Source: Chloroflexota bacterium | Lineage (GTDB): Bacteria; Chloroflexota; Anaerolineae; UBA1429 | DNA: 64,000 nucleotides | Direction: 5' to 3' | Assembly: GCA_012729455.1 (NCBI GenBank) | Contig: JAAYDC010000009.1 | Span: forward strand, 44,598 to 108,597 | Part shown: positions 16,718-25,700 of the stretch, one piece after another | Numbering within the stretch: position 1 is the first letter of the stretch | Layout of the letters: every line of letters begins with the position of its first letter | Made by a program: the position numbers and the translations under genes | Notes under the pieces: model-generated | Database searches by the model: none | Seen by the model: only the letters and a program-made list of their open reading frames with translations | What the model was told of the DNA's origin: nothing

Positions 16718-18751
16718 ATGGTGCTCTCTGCATTCTCCGCACGTCTCCGACGCCTGGTCGTTTATGTCTGTGTCCTAGCGCTCCTGATAGGCTGCGGATT
16801 ACCGCTGGCTGGCCCGAGACGGGCTGCCCCTAAACGGGCCCTCGTCTCGGCTACCGGTACCAGCAGCCTTGCCACCGACGACGACCTCTTTGTTTTGGAG
16901 GTCCCCGAGGGCGCCGCACCGGCCGGGACGCAGATGGAAATTCAGCCCGTTTCTAATCCCGAACCGCACGCCTTTTCAGGCCTGGCGTCGCTCGCCGCTT
17001 ACAGGGTGACCGTCGGGGATCAGCGGTCTTTTGACCAACCCCTGACTCTGCGCTTTGGCTACGACCCGGAATCACTGCGGGATGACATCGATCCCGCTGC
17101 CCAGCTTACGGTGGCCTATCTGGATGAGGGCACGCAGCGCTGGGTGCCTGCCGATCCAGTGATCGATACCGCAGCAAAGCAGGTGGTGGTGACGACGGAC
17201 CACCTGTCATTCTGGTCTCTCTTTGGCCTGGAAGACAACATTGTGCATTCTACGCACCCAAACTTTGATATTTACTTTAATCAGAACCTCAACGCCCCCA
17301 ATCTCACTGGAGATCTCGGCGGTGATGATAATATTTATCGTTTTGCCTCGCTCGTGCGCAGTGCCCTGGTCACCGCCCGCGAGGGCTACGCCGGCACGGA
17401 CGACAGCGGGTTCATTGTTCCGGCAAGGTCCACGGTCTATATCGATGACTGGGGGCCGGACAAGACCGCCGAGTGGGGCTGGCTTTCCAAAGATATCGAG
17501 ATTCCGACCAGTTACTCTTCGCTGGAAGAGCTCGAGCACGACGCGGCCCACGAGTTGTTCCATGCTGTGCAGAACGAGTACTATAGCGTGGCCGGCATGA
17601 TCACCAATCGCTGGTGGATGGAGGCGACGGCTGACTATGCTGCGGCCTCCATGGGGACAGGACACGGGCTTACCGGCCGCCTCCCGCTAAAGTTCTTAAC
17701 CCTGCCCCTCGACTCGGCTGAAGACGATATCCACATGTACCAGGTTGCCTATTTCCTAGACTATCTGTCGAGTCGGGGGATCGCCTTCCCCGCGCTCTTC
17801 AAGGCGGTAGCGGCTTCTGACAAGGATACCCTGGACGCGATCGCCGAACACGTGGCCGCGAACGGTGCTTTCCTGCCCCAACTCTATAACAAGTTCGCCT
17901 ATGAGATGCTCTTTGGCGGCGGCGTGCCGCGCGAATCCGTATCTGGCCCAGTGGCCGAAGCAATGGGCCAATCACATGTGGAATATACCGATCCAACAGC
18001 CCAGGTGGTGCACGAGCTCAGTGTTCCCGGGCCCTATGCGACCTCCCTGGCAGCCTATACCGTCAAGACGGACAGCAATGCCAGCTACAAGGTGGCCCTC
18101 TCTGCTATCGAGCCCACGGCTGGCGTAATGGTGCGTTACGTGATCAACGGACCCCGCGGCGCCAGCGACGTGTTGGATACAGGCGTGCTGGAGCCCGGCG
18201 TGTCGGTTCCCATCCAGATCGTGGACGGCCAGACGATCACTTTTATAGCAACCAACAGCGCGCCAAAGACCGGCTATGTGACGGTCGTTATCGATGTACA
18301 GCAGGGTGAAACGTCGATTGAGCGCAACCGCCTGGCCACGATGTACAACAAAGACTATGAGGCCAACATTGCCTTTTCGCTGCAGAGCTCACACCCCTTT
18401 GAGATAACGAACGAGCTCATATCACCCAACGGTGAGACCTTGGTGCTGATCCTGCGTCTTCTGGCGCCGGTCACCAAAGAAAAGCCTGCGACCTTTACCG
18501 CCAAGTGCGAAGTGACCGATCTGGCCTTTGCCGACCCCGGTGACGGCGTCGGCCGCACACCTTTTATAAAACAAGCCTATTGGTACGCTTCGGGTCAGGT
18601 GTTAGCTGACGAGGTCACCGTCACCGCCACAGGAGTGGACACCGACGTGAGCCGGCTGAGCTATGAGGTAGAACTGGCCTATACCAACTCTGAGGGCGAG
18701 ACGTACCAGACCGGCGGCGCCCTGCTTGTGTCGATAATAATCGAATACTAG
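16718..18751 (+). CDS. Secreted lipoprotein with HExxH metallopeptidase domain
   Basis: A 677-residue exported protein. The N-terminus is a lipoprotein signal with lipobox LIGC, so it is anchored by a lipidated cysteine. A beta-rich region follows (about 50-170, ZU5-like by pattern 'LEVPEGAAPAGTQ'). The peptidase core has HELFH (H278, E279, H282) and a candidate third zinc ligand E302 in WMEATADY, a gluzincin-like spacing. The C-terminal ~240 residues look like beta-sandwich domains. GGAGG seven bases upstream supports the ATG at 16718. It probably acts on extracellular proteins or peptides. A decayed partial copy lies upstream. Specific peptidase family is not certain. Confidence 0.75.
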   Translation: MVLSAFSARLRRLVVYVCVLALLIGCGLPLAGPRRAAPKRALVSATGTSSLATDDDLFVLEVPEGAAPAGTQMEIQPVSNPEPHAFSGLASLAAYRVTVGDQRSFDQPLTLRFGYDPESLRDDIDPAAQLTVAYLDEGTQRWVPADPVIDTAAKQVVVTTDHLSFWSLFGLEDNIVHSTHPNFDIYFNQNLNAPNLTGDLGGDDNIYRFASLVRSALVTAREGYAGTDDSGFIVPARSTVYIDDWGPDKTAEWGWLSKDIEIPTSYSSLEELEHDAAHELFHAVQNEYYSVAGMITNRWWMEATADYAAASMGTGHGLTGRLPLKFLTLPLDSAEDDIHMYQVAYFLDYLSSRGIAFPALFKAVAASDKDTLDAIAEHVAANGAFLPQLYNKFAYEMLFGGGVPRESVSGPVAEAMGQSHVEYTDPTAQVVHELSVPGPYATSLAAYTVKTDSNASYKVALSAIEPTAGVMVRYVINGPRGASDVLDTGVLEPGVSVPIQIVDGQTITFIATNSAPKTGYVTVVIDVQQGETSIERNRLATMYNKDYEANIAFSLQSSHPFEITNELISPNGETLVLILRLLAPVTKEKPATFTAKCEVTDLAFADPGDGVGRTPFIKQAYWYASGQVLADEVTVTATGVDTDVSRLSYEVELAYTNSEGETYQTGGALLVSIIIEY

Positions 18752-18807
18752 GCCCGGATCTGGGCGATGTGGGTTTAGGGGGGTATCCCGGTCAGATACT
18801 CTCTGGT

Positions 18808-18879
18808 GCGCCCAACAGGTGGCGGACCTGTAGCCTATGGATTTAAAGACCGGTGCTTTATCCATTGAGCGGTGGGCGC
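18808..18879 (-). pseudogene. Decayed tRNA-Arg copy with TTA anticodon loop
   Basis: The acceptor stem (TGGGCGC/GCGCCCA) is intact and the body aligns with tRNA-Arg at 14648-14720. The anticodon loop is CT-TTA-AA, which on paper would read the UAA stop codon. The anticodon stem has at least two mismatches and the T-loop reads TCCGCCA in place of TTCGACC. Most likely non-functional. Confidence 0.75.
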
Positions 18880-18889
18880 AGTTAAATCC

Positions 18890-18917
18890 ATTCTAGGCAC
18901 ACCCAACGGGGCGTCAA
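18890..18917 (-). promoter_or_regulatory. Duplicated tRNA promoter before the decayed copy
   Basis: TTGACG (18917-18912), 16 bases, TAGAAT (18895-18890) on the minus strand, nearly identical to 14731-14758. Similarity to the intact locus continues to about 18935. The decayed tRNA may thus still be transcribed. Confidence 0.55.
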
Positions 18918-18935
18918 CCTTGCGGGTCTTTTCCG

Positions 18936-19049
18936 GTTCTGTACATGACAGGTGGGTGCGGGAGAACGTTTAGGAGATCAAGCCCGAGTTGATATCCATC
19001 GAGTTGCGAGCGCGAGAGTAATAGTCCGAGCTGGATAGCCCTCAACCCA
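18936..19049. other. Downstream end of the large minus-strand operon
   Basis: A short region after the YibE/F stop codon. No gene and no clear intrinsic terminator is seen. Confidence 0.4.
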
Positions 19050-20192
19050 TCAACTTTTTTGCCTCGTAAACCACCCATAACGCGAAACCCACGCCGCCAG
19101 GGCGGTGGTGATCGGCACGGCAATGATCAGGCCGATGCTGCCCACCAGGGTGCGCACGATCTCTTCCACCAGGATCTCGTAATTCAGCACCTCGAGCATC
19201 GGGCGCGAGCGGTCGACGAACAGGAGCAGGAGCGGCAGCGCCGCGCCGGCATAGACCAGCACGAGGGTGTTGACCATTGAGGCGATGTGGTCGCGGCCGA
19301 TCGACATCGCCTGCCGGTAAAGCTGCCAGCTGGAGAGGCTGGGGTTGGCCAGCTTGAGCTGCTGGATGACGGCCGCCTGCGAGATCGTCACGTCATCCAG
19401 CACGCCGGTGATGCCGATGATGATGCCGGCCAGGATCAGCCCGCGGATGTTGATCTGCCCGGGAGAGTAAGCCTGCAGAAAGCCGGCCTCTTCGCTGGCG
19501 AAACCGGTCAGCCTGGTGGCGTCGATGTAATAGCGCGCCAGCAAGCCGGTGATGAGCAGCGCGATGAGCGTGCCAACCATCGCCACGCCCGTCTTGACGG
19601 TGACTCCGTGCGAGAGCAGGTAGGTTGCCGGTATAATCACCAGCGACGCCAGAATGGCGGTGCGCACCGGGTCAGCGCCGTCCAGGATTTGCGGCAGCAC
19701 ATACAGCAGGATCACTGCGAACGAGATCGCCATACCCGCCAGCGACAGCAGCCCCTGCCGGTGCCCGACCAGCGCCGTGATCACCATAAAGATGATCGCC
19801 AGCCCCAGCAGCGGACCGCGCCGCACGTAATCCACCACGGTATAGCTCGTTACGCCCTGGACGTTGGTGGTGGCGCGGATCACCAGATCATCGCCGACCA
19901 CATAGCGCTGCAGGATGGCCGAGGCGTACAGGCCGCTGCGCACGCGGATGGTCTGGCCGCGCAGCGATCCGCGCGCGACCAGCACATCGAACTCTTGCAG
20001 CAGCTGCTTTTGCTCTCCGCCCTCGGGGATGATCTCTTCTTCCGAGATGATCGCCGTGACGGTGCCTTCCAGCAGCTCTTCCTGATGTTCGGGGGGTGCC
20101 TCCGCGGGGCCTGCGCCAACCGTCAGCAGACACAAAATCAGCGCCAATACGACCATCACCAAGCGCCACAGCGCTCCAGCGGTATGGTTCAT
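19050..20192 (-). CDS. YibE/F family membrane protein
   Basis: A 380-residue protein with an N-terminal signal/anchor, a ~100-residue extracytoplasmic beta-rich domain (the 'LEGTVTAI...' part), and eight or so membrane segments. The family signature GVLDDVTISQAAV is present around residue 263. YibE/F proteins occur widely in Firmicutes and Chloroflexota; their role is unknown, with a transport or envelope function suspected. The start overlaps the CCA-enzyme stop by 4 bases (ATGA type), so translation is coupled. Last gene of the long minus-strand cluster. Confidence 0.88.
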   Translation of the reverse strand: MNHTAGALWRLVMVVLALILCLLTVGAGPAEAPPEHQEELLEGTVTAIISEEEIIPEGGEQKQLLQEFDVLVARGSLRGQTIRVRSGLYASAILQRYVVGDDLVIRATTNVQGVTSYTVVDYVRRGPLLGLAIIFMVITALVGHRQGLLSLAGMAISFAVILLYVLPQILDGADPVRTAILASLVIIPATYLLSHGVTVKTGVAMVGTLIALLITGLLARYYIDATRLTGFASEEAGFLQAYSPGQINIRGLILAGIIIGITGVLDDVTISQAAVIQQLKLANPSLSSWQLYRQAMSIGRDHIASMVNTLVLVYAGAALPLLLLFVDRSRPMLEVLNYEILVEEIVRTLVGSIGLIIAVPITTALAAWVSRYGWFTRQKS

Positions 20193-21487
20193 CCGGACGA
20201 CTCCTTGCGCGCGCGCAAAACAAACGCCTCGGCCTCTGCGCGCGCGTTGACCTCGCCGGCTACCTGTGCCTGACGCAAGGCTTCCAATAATTCGCCAACC
20301 TGCGGACCCGCCGGCACGCCCAACGCCAGCAGATCACGGCCCGTCAGGATAGGCGGCGGATTCACGGCGCGGCCGCCATCGGCGTACCAGGAGTCCAGCA
20401 GTTGGGTCAGCGCCTGGCGGGCGGCGGGGTCCTCCTGCGCGGTGAGCGCCAACAGGGCGGCATCCGCGCCGGCGGCGCGCCAGGCACGATAGTAGCGGTA
20501 GCGCGACAGCACTTTAGCGGGCGTTGTGCCGGCAGCCAGTTGACCGTGAGCCCCCAGGATGCCGCGTACATGGCGTACCTCGCTGGTCGAGAGCGCCAGG
20601 CTGCTCAGCAGATGCTCGGCGGCAGACGCGGATAGGCCCATCAGCCACAGCGCCAGCTTGACGAGCTGTCCGCGCGTGCGTCCGCCGGCAACCGGCGCGT
20701 TCCAGCCCTGCTCGATTTCGTCCTGCCAGGCTGCCAACATCGGCCACTGCGGATGCCGTGCCTGCCACGTCTCAAAGGCAGCAAGATGCGCATCGCTCCA
20801 CACCGTCCCGCGCGCCACGAGGGCGTCCGCAATCCCCCAGCTGTGCAGGCGCGCCGTCGCCAGATGCGCCTGCGGCAGCACCAGCATCAGAAACAACTCG
20901 TCGCGGATGCGCTCATGCGCCACGTGCGCGAGCCCGTCGAGGGCTGCCGCGGCGAGCGCCAGGGTCTCGGGGGTAGCCTCAAAGCCCAGTTGAGCGGCCA
21001 GGCGCGCCATGCGCAGGATGCGCAGCGGGTCGTCGGCCAGGCTGCGGGTGCTGGCGGCCCTCAGCAGGCGGGAGGTGAGGTCCGCAAGGCCGTCGCAGGG
21101 GTCGATCAGCGCATCGGGGCGCTGCAGCGGGGCAGCCATGGCGTTGATGGTAAAGTCGCGTGCGCATAGGTCGCCGGTAATCGTGTCGGCACGCAGGTTG
21201 GCCAGATCGATGTGCTCGCCGGTATCGCCCAGCAGCACGCGGGCGATGCGGCGCTGGTGGTCAAGCACGAAAAAGTGGGCGCTCAGGTCGTCCGCCAGAC
21301 GGCGACCGAGCGAGACGGCATCGCCGCCGCCGACAGCCAGGTCGATATCGCACACCGCGCGGCCGAGCATCACGTCGCGCACCGTTCCGCCCACCAGCCA
21401 GACCGATTCGGGGCGCCCTGACAGGGCTTGCGCCGTGCGCTGAAAGAGCGCATCGCCGGCTGCCCAACACGCCAGGCGGGTTCTCAC
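20189..21487 (-). CDS. cca: CCA tRNA nucleotidyltransferase / poly(A) polymerase family
   Basis: A 432-residue class II nucleotidyltransferase that adds or repairs the CCA end of tRNAs. The N-terminal head has LVGGTVRDVMLGR and the metal-binding DID in CDIDLAVGG, then RDFTINAMA and the 'DDPLRILRMARLAAQLGF' neck element (read across residues ~155-172). The C-terminal half is a helical tRNA-binding body. Neither tRNA gene nor pseudo-tRNA here encodes CCA, so such an enzyme is needed. It overlaps both neighbours by 4 bases, showing co-translation with the HAD-Nudix fusion and YibE/F. Some relatives add only CC or only A, which sequence alone does not settle. Confidence 0.9.
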   Translation of the reverse strand: MRTRLACWAAGDALFQRTAQALSGRPESVWLVGGTVRDVMLGRAVCDIDLAVGGGDAVSLGRRLADDLSAHFFVLDHQRRIARVLLGDTGEHIDLANLRADTITGDLCARDFTINAMAAPLQRPDALIDPCDGLADLTSRLLRAASTRSLADDPLRILRMARLAAQLGFEATPETLALAAAALDGLAHVAHERIRDELFLMLVLPQAHLATARLHSWGIADALVARGTVWSDAHLAAFETWQARHPQWPMLAAWQDEIEQGWNAPVAGGRTRGQLVKLALWLMGLSASAAEHLLSSLALSTSEVRHVRGILGAHGQLAAGTTPAKVLSRYRYYRAWRAAGADAALLALTAQEDPAARQALTQLLDSWYADGGRAVNPPPILTGRDLLALGVPAGPQVGELLEALRQAQVAGEVNARAEAEAFVLRARKESSG

Positions 21488-22755
21488 CGGCCGCGGTCCC
21501 TGATCAGACGCGCGCGGTGCAGGGCGATGTGTAGCAGCGCGACCACCGTCTTGGCGTCGCGGATTTGTCCCTCTGCCACCATGCGCAGGGCGTCATCCAG
21601 CAGGAAAAGCCGCACGAGGATATCCTTGTCCTTGGCATCCGAACCGCCGTCTTTGCTGTGGCGCGCGCCCACAGCGATCGGCGCGACATAGATCCACGCC
21701 CGTTCGCTGTGCATTCCCGGGCTGGTATAGGCGCTGGAAACCAGCTCAAGCTCGCCCAATGGATAGCCGCCAGCTTGATCCGATGCGGCCCTTGTACACT
21801 CTTTGGGAGTCACGCCGGGCTCGATGTGCCCCGAAATGGCCTCCCACAGCCAGGCATCATCGCCCTGTGCCAGGGGAGCCGGCCGAAAGCGTTTGATCAG
21901 CACCACCCGCGACGAAAAGGCATCGTAAGGGACCACCGCAGCGCTGTCGCTGCTTTCGAGCAGGCAGTGCCTGGTCTGCGGGGTGAGCTGGCCATCCCAT
22001 CGTTCAAGGCACAGCTGGCTGGACGTTAACCGACAGGCATCGCCCGCCAGCGTGCTCACGTCGATGGTCTCGATGCGGCGCGGTTCGACCGGTGCAGCGC
22101 GCTCGGGCAGCCAACCCGCCAGCTCGGTGATGTCTGTCAGCATCAGGTCGGGCGGGGCGCTGGCATAATGACCGGCATCGCCGTTTTCGGGGGTGATGCC
22201 CACTGTCAAGGCGCCGACACGCTGCCCGCCGAGGATGTCCATGGGATGGTCGCCGGCCATCAGCGATTGGCGCGCCGTCACGTTGAGGGCGTCCAGCGCG
22301 GCGTACAGGTGCCCGGGGGCGGGCTTGACGGCCGGCACGTCTTCGCGCGTCAGGAGCGCGTCATAAGTCAGCGGATGGCGTTCGAGCACGGCCTGCACGG
22401 CTGCCAGACAGTTGCGCGTGATGATAGCGATGCGGTAGCCGCGCGCACGCAGCTCGGCCAGCATCTTGGCCACGCCCGCAAAGGGCTGGGCGGTCTCGGC
22501 CGCGCGCACCTCGAGCGCCTCGATGGCGCGCCGGCTGGCATGAGCGAATTCTGCCCCGCGCTCGCCCAGGCTGGGGGCGGCCGCCTCGATCATCTCCAGC
22601 ACATAACGCCCGCCCAGGTAGCGCTTGTCGATGCCATACTCGGCGGCGATGGCGAGCACCTCGGCGAGCATGGCCTCGAAATCGATCGTCTGGTGCACCA
22701 GGGTGCCGTCGAAATCAAACAGCAGACCCGCCAGCCCCGACCGGATGCGGTCCAT
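21484..22755 (-). CDS. HAD hydrolase fused to a degenerate Nudix domain
   Basis: 423 residues with two domains. Residues 1-215 are a HAD-superfamily phosphatase: LLFDFDGTL (D14, D16), a Thr in IITRN, Lys in VKPAPGHLY and GDHPMDILGG; the pattern resembles phosphoglycolate phosphatase-like enzymes. Residues 225-423 resemble ADP-ribose/GDP-mannose-type Nudix proteins. In the Nudix box, GHIEPGVTPKE is followed by AASDQAGGY where REuxEExGu is expected, so the metal-binding glutamates are replaced. The Nudix half is thus probably inactive and may bind a nucleotide sugar. Its stop overlaps the next gene by 4 bases. Lying in a glycan locus suggests a role with sugar phosphates; this is inference. Confidence 0.8.
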   Translation of the reverse strand: MDRIRSGLAGLLFDFDGTLVHQTIDFEAMLAEVLAIAAEYGIDKRYLGGRYVLEMIEAAAPSLGERGAEFAHASRRAIEALEVRAAETAQPFAGVAKMLAELRARGYRIAIITRNCLAAVQAVLERHPLTYDALLTREDVPAVKPAPGHLYAALDALNVTARQSLMAGDHPMDILGGQRVGALTVGITPENGDAGHYASAPPDLMLTDITELAGWLPERAAPVEPRRIETIDVSTLAGDACRLTSSQLCLERWDGQLTPQTRHCLLESSDSAAVVPYDAFSSRVVLIKRFRPAPLAQGDDAWLWEAISGHIEPGVTPKECTRAASDQAGGYPLGELELVSSAYTSPGMHSERAWIYVAPIAVGARHSKDGGSDAKDKDILVRLFLLDDALRMVAEGQIRDAKTVVALLHIALHRARLIRDRGR

Positions 22756-25700
22756 CAGGGCACCAGCGCCTCAAATACAAGGATGCGGTTATTGCCCGAA
22801 TCTGCCACCAGCAGCCGTCCGTCGGCATCCACCAGCAGGCCGGTGGGGTTCGAGAGGCCGTCCAAACCGCTGCCGAACTGTCCCCACACGCCCAGCAGCT
22901 CGCCGCCCTCGCCAAAGGCGATCACACGGTTGCCGCTAGGGTCAGCGACGTAGAGCGTGCCGTCATCCGCCACCGCCAGATACGGTTTGTTGGTGATGCT
23001 GGTGCCCAGCCAGGCGTTGACCGGCCAGCTTTCCAGAGGCTTCAGACTGGCATCAAGCAGCTGGATCCGCTGGTTCCAAGTATCGGCGACATAGATCGTG
23101 CCGTCACCGGCGACGGCGATGCCGACCGGCTCGCGCATCTGGCCGGGCTCGCTGCCCTCGCCGCCGACCCCGCCCAGGAATTTGCCCTCGGGCGAGTACT
23201 TGTTAATTCGCTTGTTACCGGTATCCGCCACCAGCACATTGCCGTCGGCGTCAAAGGCCACGCTGCGCGGCCCATACAGCGAGTTGCCGGCGATCTCGGG
23301 GTTGGAAGTTTCCCCAGAGGCGCCCCAGCTGAACTTAAAGCTGCCATCCGGCGCAAACACCTGGATGCGATAGTTCCAGGTATCCGCCACATAGATATCG
23401 CCATTGGGGGCGACGGCTACGTCCCAGGGTTCGTTGAACTGGCCCGGAGCGCTTCCCTGCGTGCCAAAGGTGCGCACCAGTTGGCCATTCGCATCTGCCA
23501 CCACGATGCGATGGTTGCCGGCATCGGCGATATAGATATTGCCGGCCTCGTCACGTGCCAGACCGCGCGGCGCCACCAACCCCAGGCTGTTGAACGAGGC
23601 AACCGCCGTGCGCGCAGCCCATTTATCCAGGTACTCGTCGGCCATGTCGGGCGGCTGCAGGGCTGTCTCTACGCCGAAATCCCACAGCTGAGCGGCGGCA
23701 TCTTTGCGCACATACATGGCAAAGGGGTTATAGAGCGACCACTGCGTCAGCTTTAAATCCTTCCAGTCGTGGTTCCACCAGATACTGTTGAGGTTGGCGC
23801 GCCCATCGGGTGTGGAAACATACGACCACAGTTTGGCGGGGGTCATGTCGCGATACCAGGCCTCATCGGGCCACCAGATCAGGCGGTACTGCCGGCGATA
23901 GTAGCGATCGCCCAGGAAGGGCTTGGTAGCCTCTTCGTTGCTGGGACCAACCAGCACCACCACCGCGTCCGAGGGGCCCTTGGGGGCGTCGACAATGATC
24001 TCCAGGTTGGTGAACTTGCGCAGATACCAGACCATCGGCCAGTACGAGTCGTCGTCGTAAGCCACCTTCATCGAAAGATCGCCGTACAATCTTTGCGAGA
24101 GATCCTCGATTTCTTTGGCTGCCTGGCGCGTATCGGGGGTGCCCTGAGCATAGACGATATGCGCTGTGGGCAGGTCGGGTATCAAGAAGGTGACCATCCA
24201 GGCAAAGCGCAGCGTGATGACGGCCAGCCAGAAGGCAGCGGTGACGCCCAGCATCTGCAGGGCGCGCTGCCGGTCAAGCGCGTTGAGCAGCTTGGAACTG
24301 ACCCAGGCGGCCAGCAGCGCCACCAACAGGGCTGCCAACCAGGCCATGGTCTGCGTCAGGTCGGCCGTGCTGGTGCCGCGCGAAGGCGGAAAAGCCGCCA
24401 GATGATACACCGCATAGAGCGTCAGAGGCACCGTCAGGAACAGCAGCCAGGCGCGCCGGGTAGTGAGGGTTGCCCAGATGTCATCCCACATGTGGCTGAG
24501 GCCCCAGCCGCCGACGATGCATAGCGGCGTCATGAACTGCATCGCCAGCCAGGGCATCTTTTCGCCGGCCCACGAATACATAAACAGGCCGCCAAAGCCC
24601 CAAACCAGCAGGAACCAGACCAGCGCATTGGTCGAGCTGACCGGGCTGGCGCTTGCCTGCCACCAGCGCGCGCGTCGCACCGGGGCGCTCTCCAGATCGA
24701 TGGATTCGAGCGGATTGCCGTGCCGGCCGTAGCGGATCGCCGCGGCAGCCGCTCCGATGACGGGCAGGAACTCGTACATCCAGATGATGATCAAATAGTA
24801 ATACCAGGGCTGGCCGCCGCGTTTTTCACCGTGCTGCGAGAGCCAGTATCCCAGCGAACCGACCGCGCCGGATGCCAGGCCTTGCCCGTTGGTAAAAAAC
24901 GTGGTGTAGAGGGGAATATAGATGCCCCAAAAGATCAGCGCAGAGATGATAAAGCGCTTCCGATCCCACAGGATACCCAGCAGCGATCCAACCGCCAAGA
25001 AAGCGCCAAACATGGCTCCCGAAATCGCCAGCGAGCGCGTGTTGGAATAATCCAACGGGTTGTGGCCGATCAGTTTATCGCCAAATGGCGATGCCAGCGG
25101 GATCACCAGCGCCAGGATCAGGATGATCAGGTCGTAGCCGGCAAAATCCGTCAGCGAGCGGCGTCGGCCGGTACGCAGCCATTCCCACAGGGTTACGGCT
25201 GCCAGGCTGGCACCCATCAGCGCCACACTGATATAGCTGGTTTCTTTGCCGGCAAACGAGAGGCTCAGCGAGGCTGCCACCAGGTATAGATCGCGCGATT
25301 TGCGGTCCGCCAGGTAGCGAACAATGCCCAGCAGCATCAGCATGTTGAAAAAGATAGCCCACTGGTCGTGCCGGATAAAGCGCGAGCGGTGCATCATCAC
25401 CGGAGAGATCGCCAGTAAAACCATGGCGAGCAGAGTCCCGCGCTTGCCCAGCCAGCGAGAGAAGAAAAGCGGCATGACGGCGATCAGGATACCGGCAATC
25501 GAGGTCGACAGTCGCCCGGTAAAGTCGTTATCGCCAAAGAGCCAATAGACCAGGGCGGTGATATGATAGAGGAATGGACTGTGGTAGACCGGGTTGTGCA
25601 CATAACCCTGCCCGGTGTAAAGCTTCCACGATTCCCAGGCGTGGATCGATTCGTCGTGGCAGTAGGCGCGCGTGTCGAGCATCACCAGACGCGTGATGAT

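Noticed and set aside
18808..18879. A functional ochre-suppressor tRNA
   Set aside because: Mismatches in the anticodon stem and loss of the conserved T-loop sequence make correct folding unlikely; kept only as a low-probability finding.
14648..18917. A typical integrative element with tRNA att sites
   Set aside because: No integrase, recombinase or mobilisation gene lies between the tRNA copies, and the decayed copies include promoter sequence beyond a normal att core. Duplication by recombination explains the data as well.
19059..20273. Long open frames on the plus strand antisense to YibE/F and CCA genes, and similar frames opposite other minus-strand genes
   Set aside because: They are shadows of the high-GC coding strand: no ribosome sites, biased composition (rich in Arg, Gln, His, Asp) and no recognisable domains, while the opposite strand encodes clear families.
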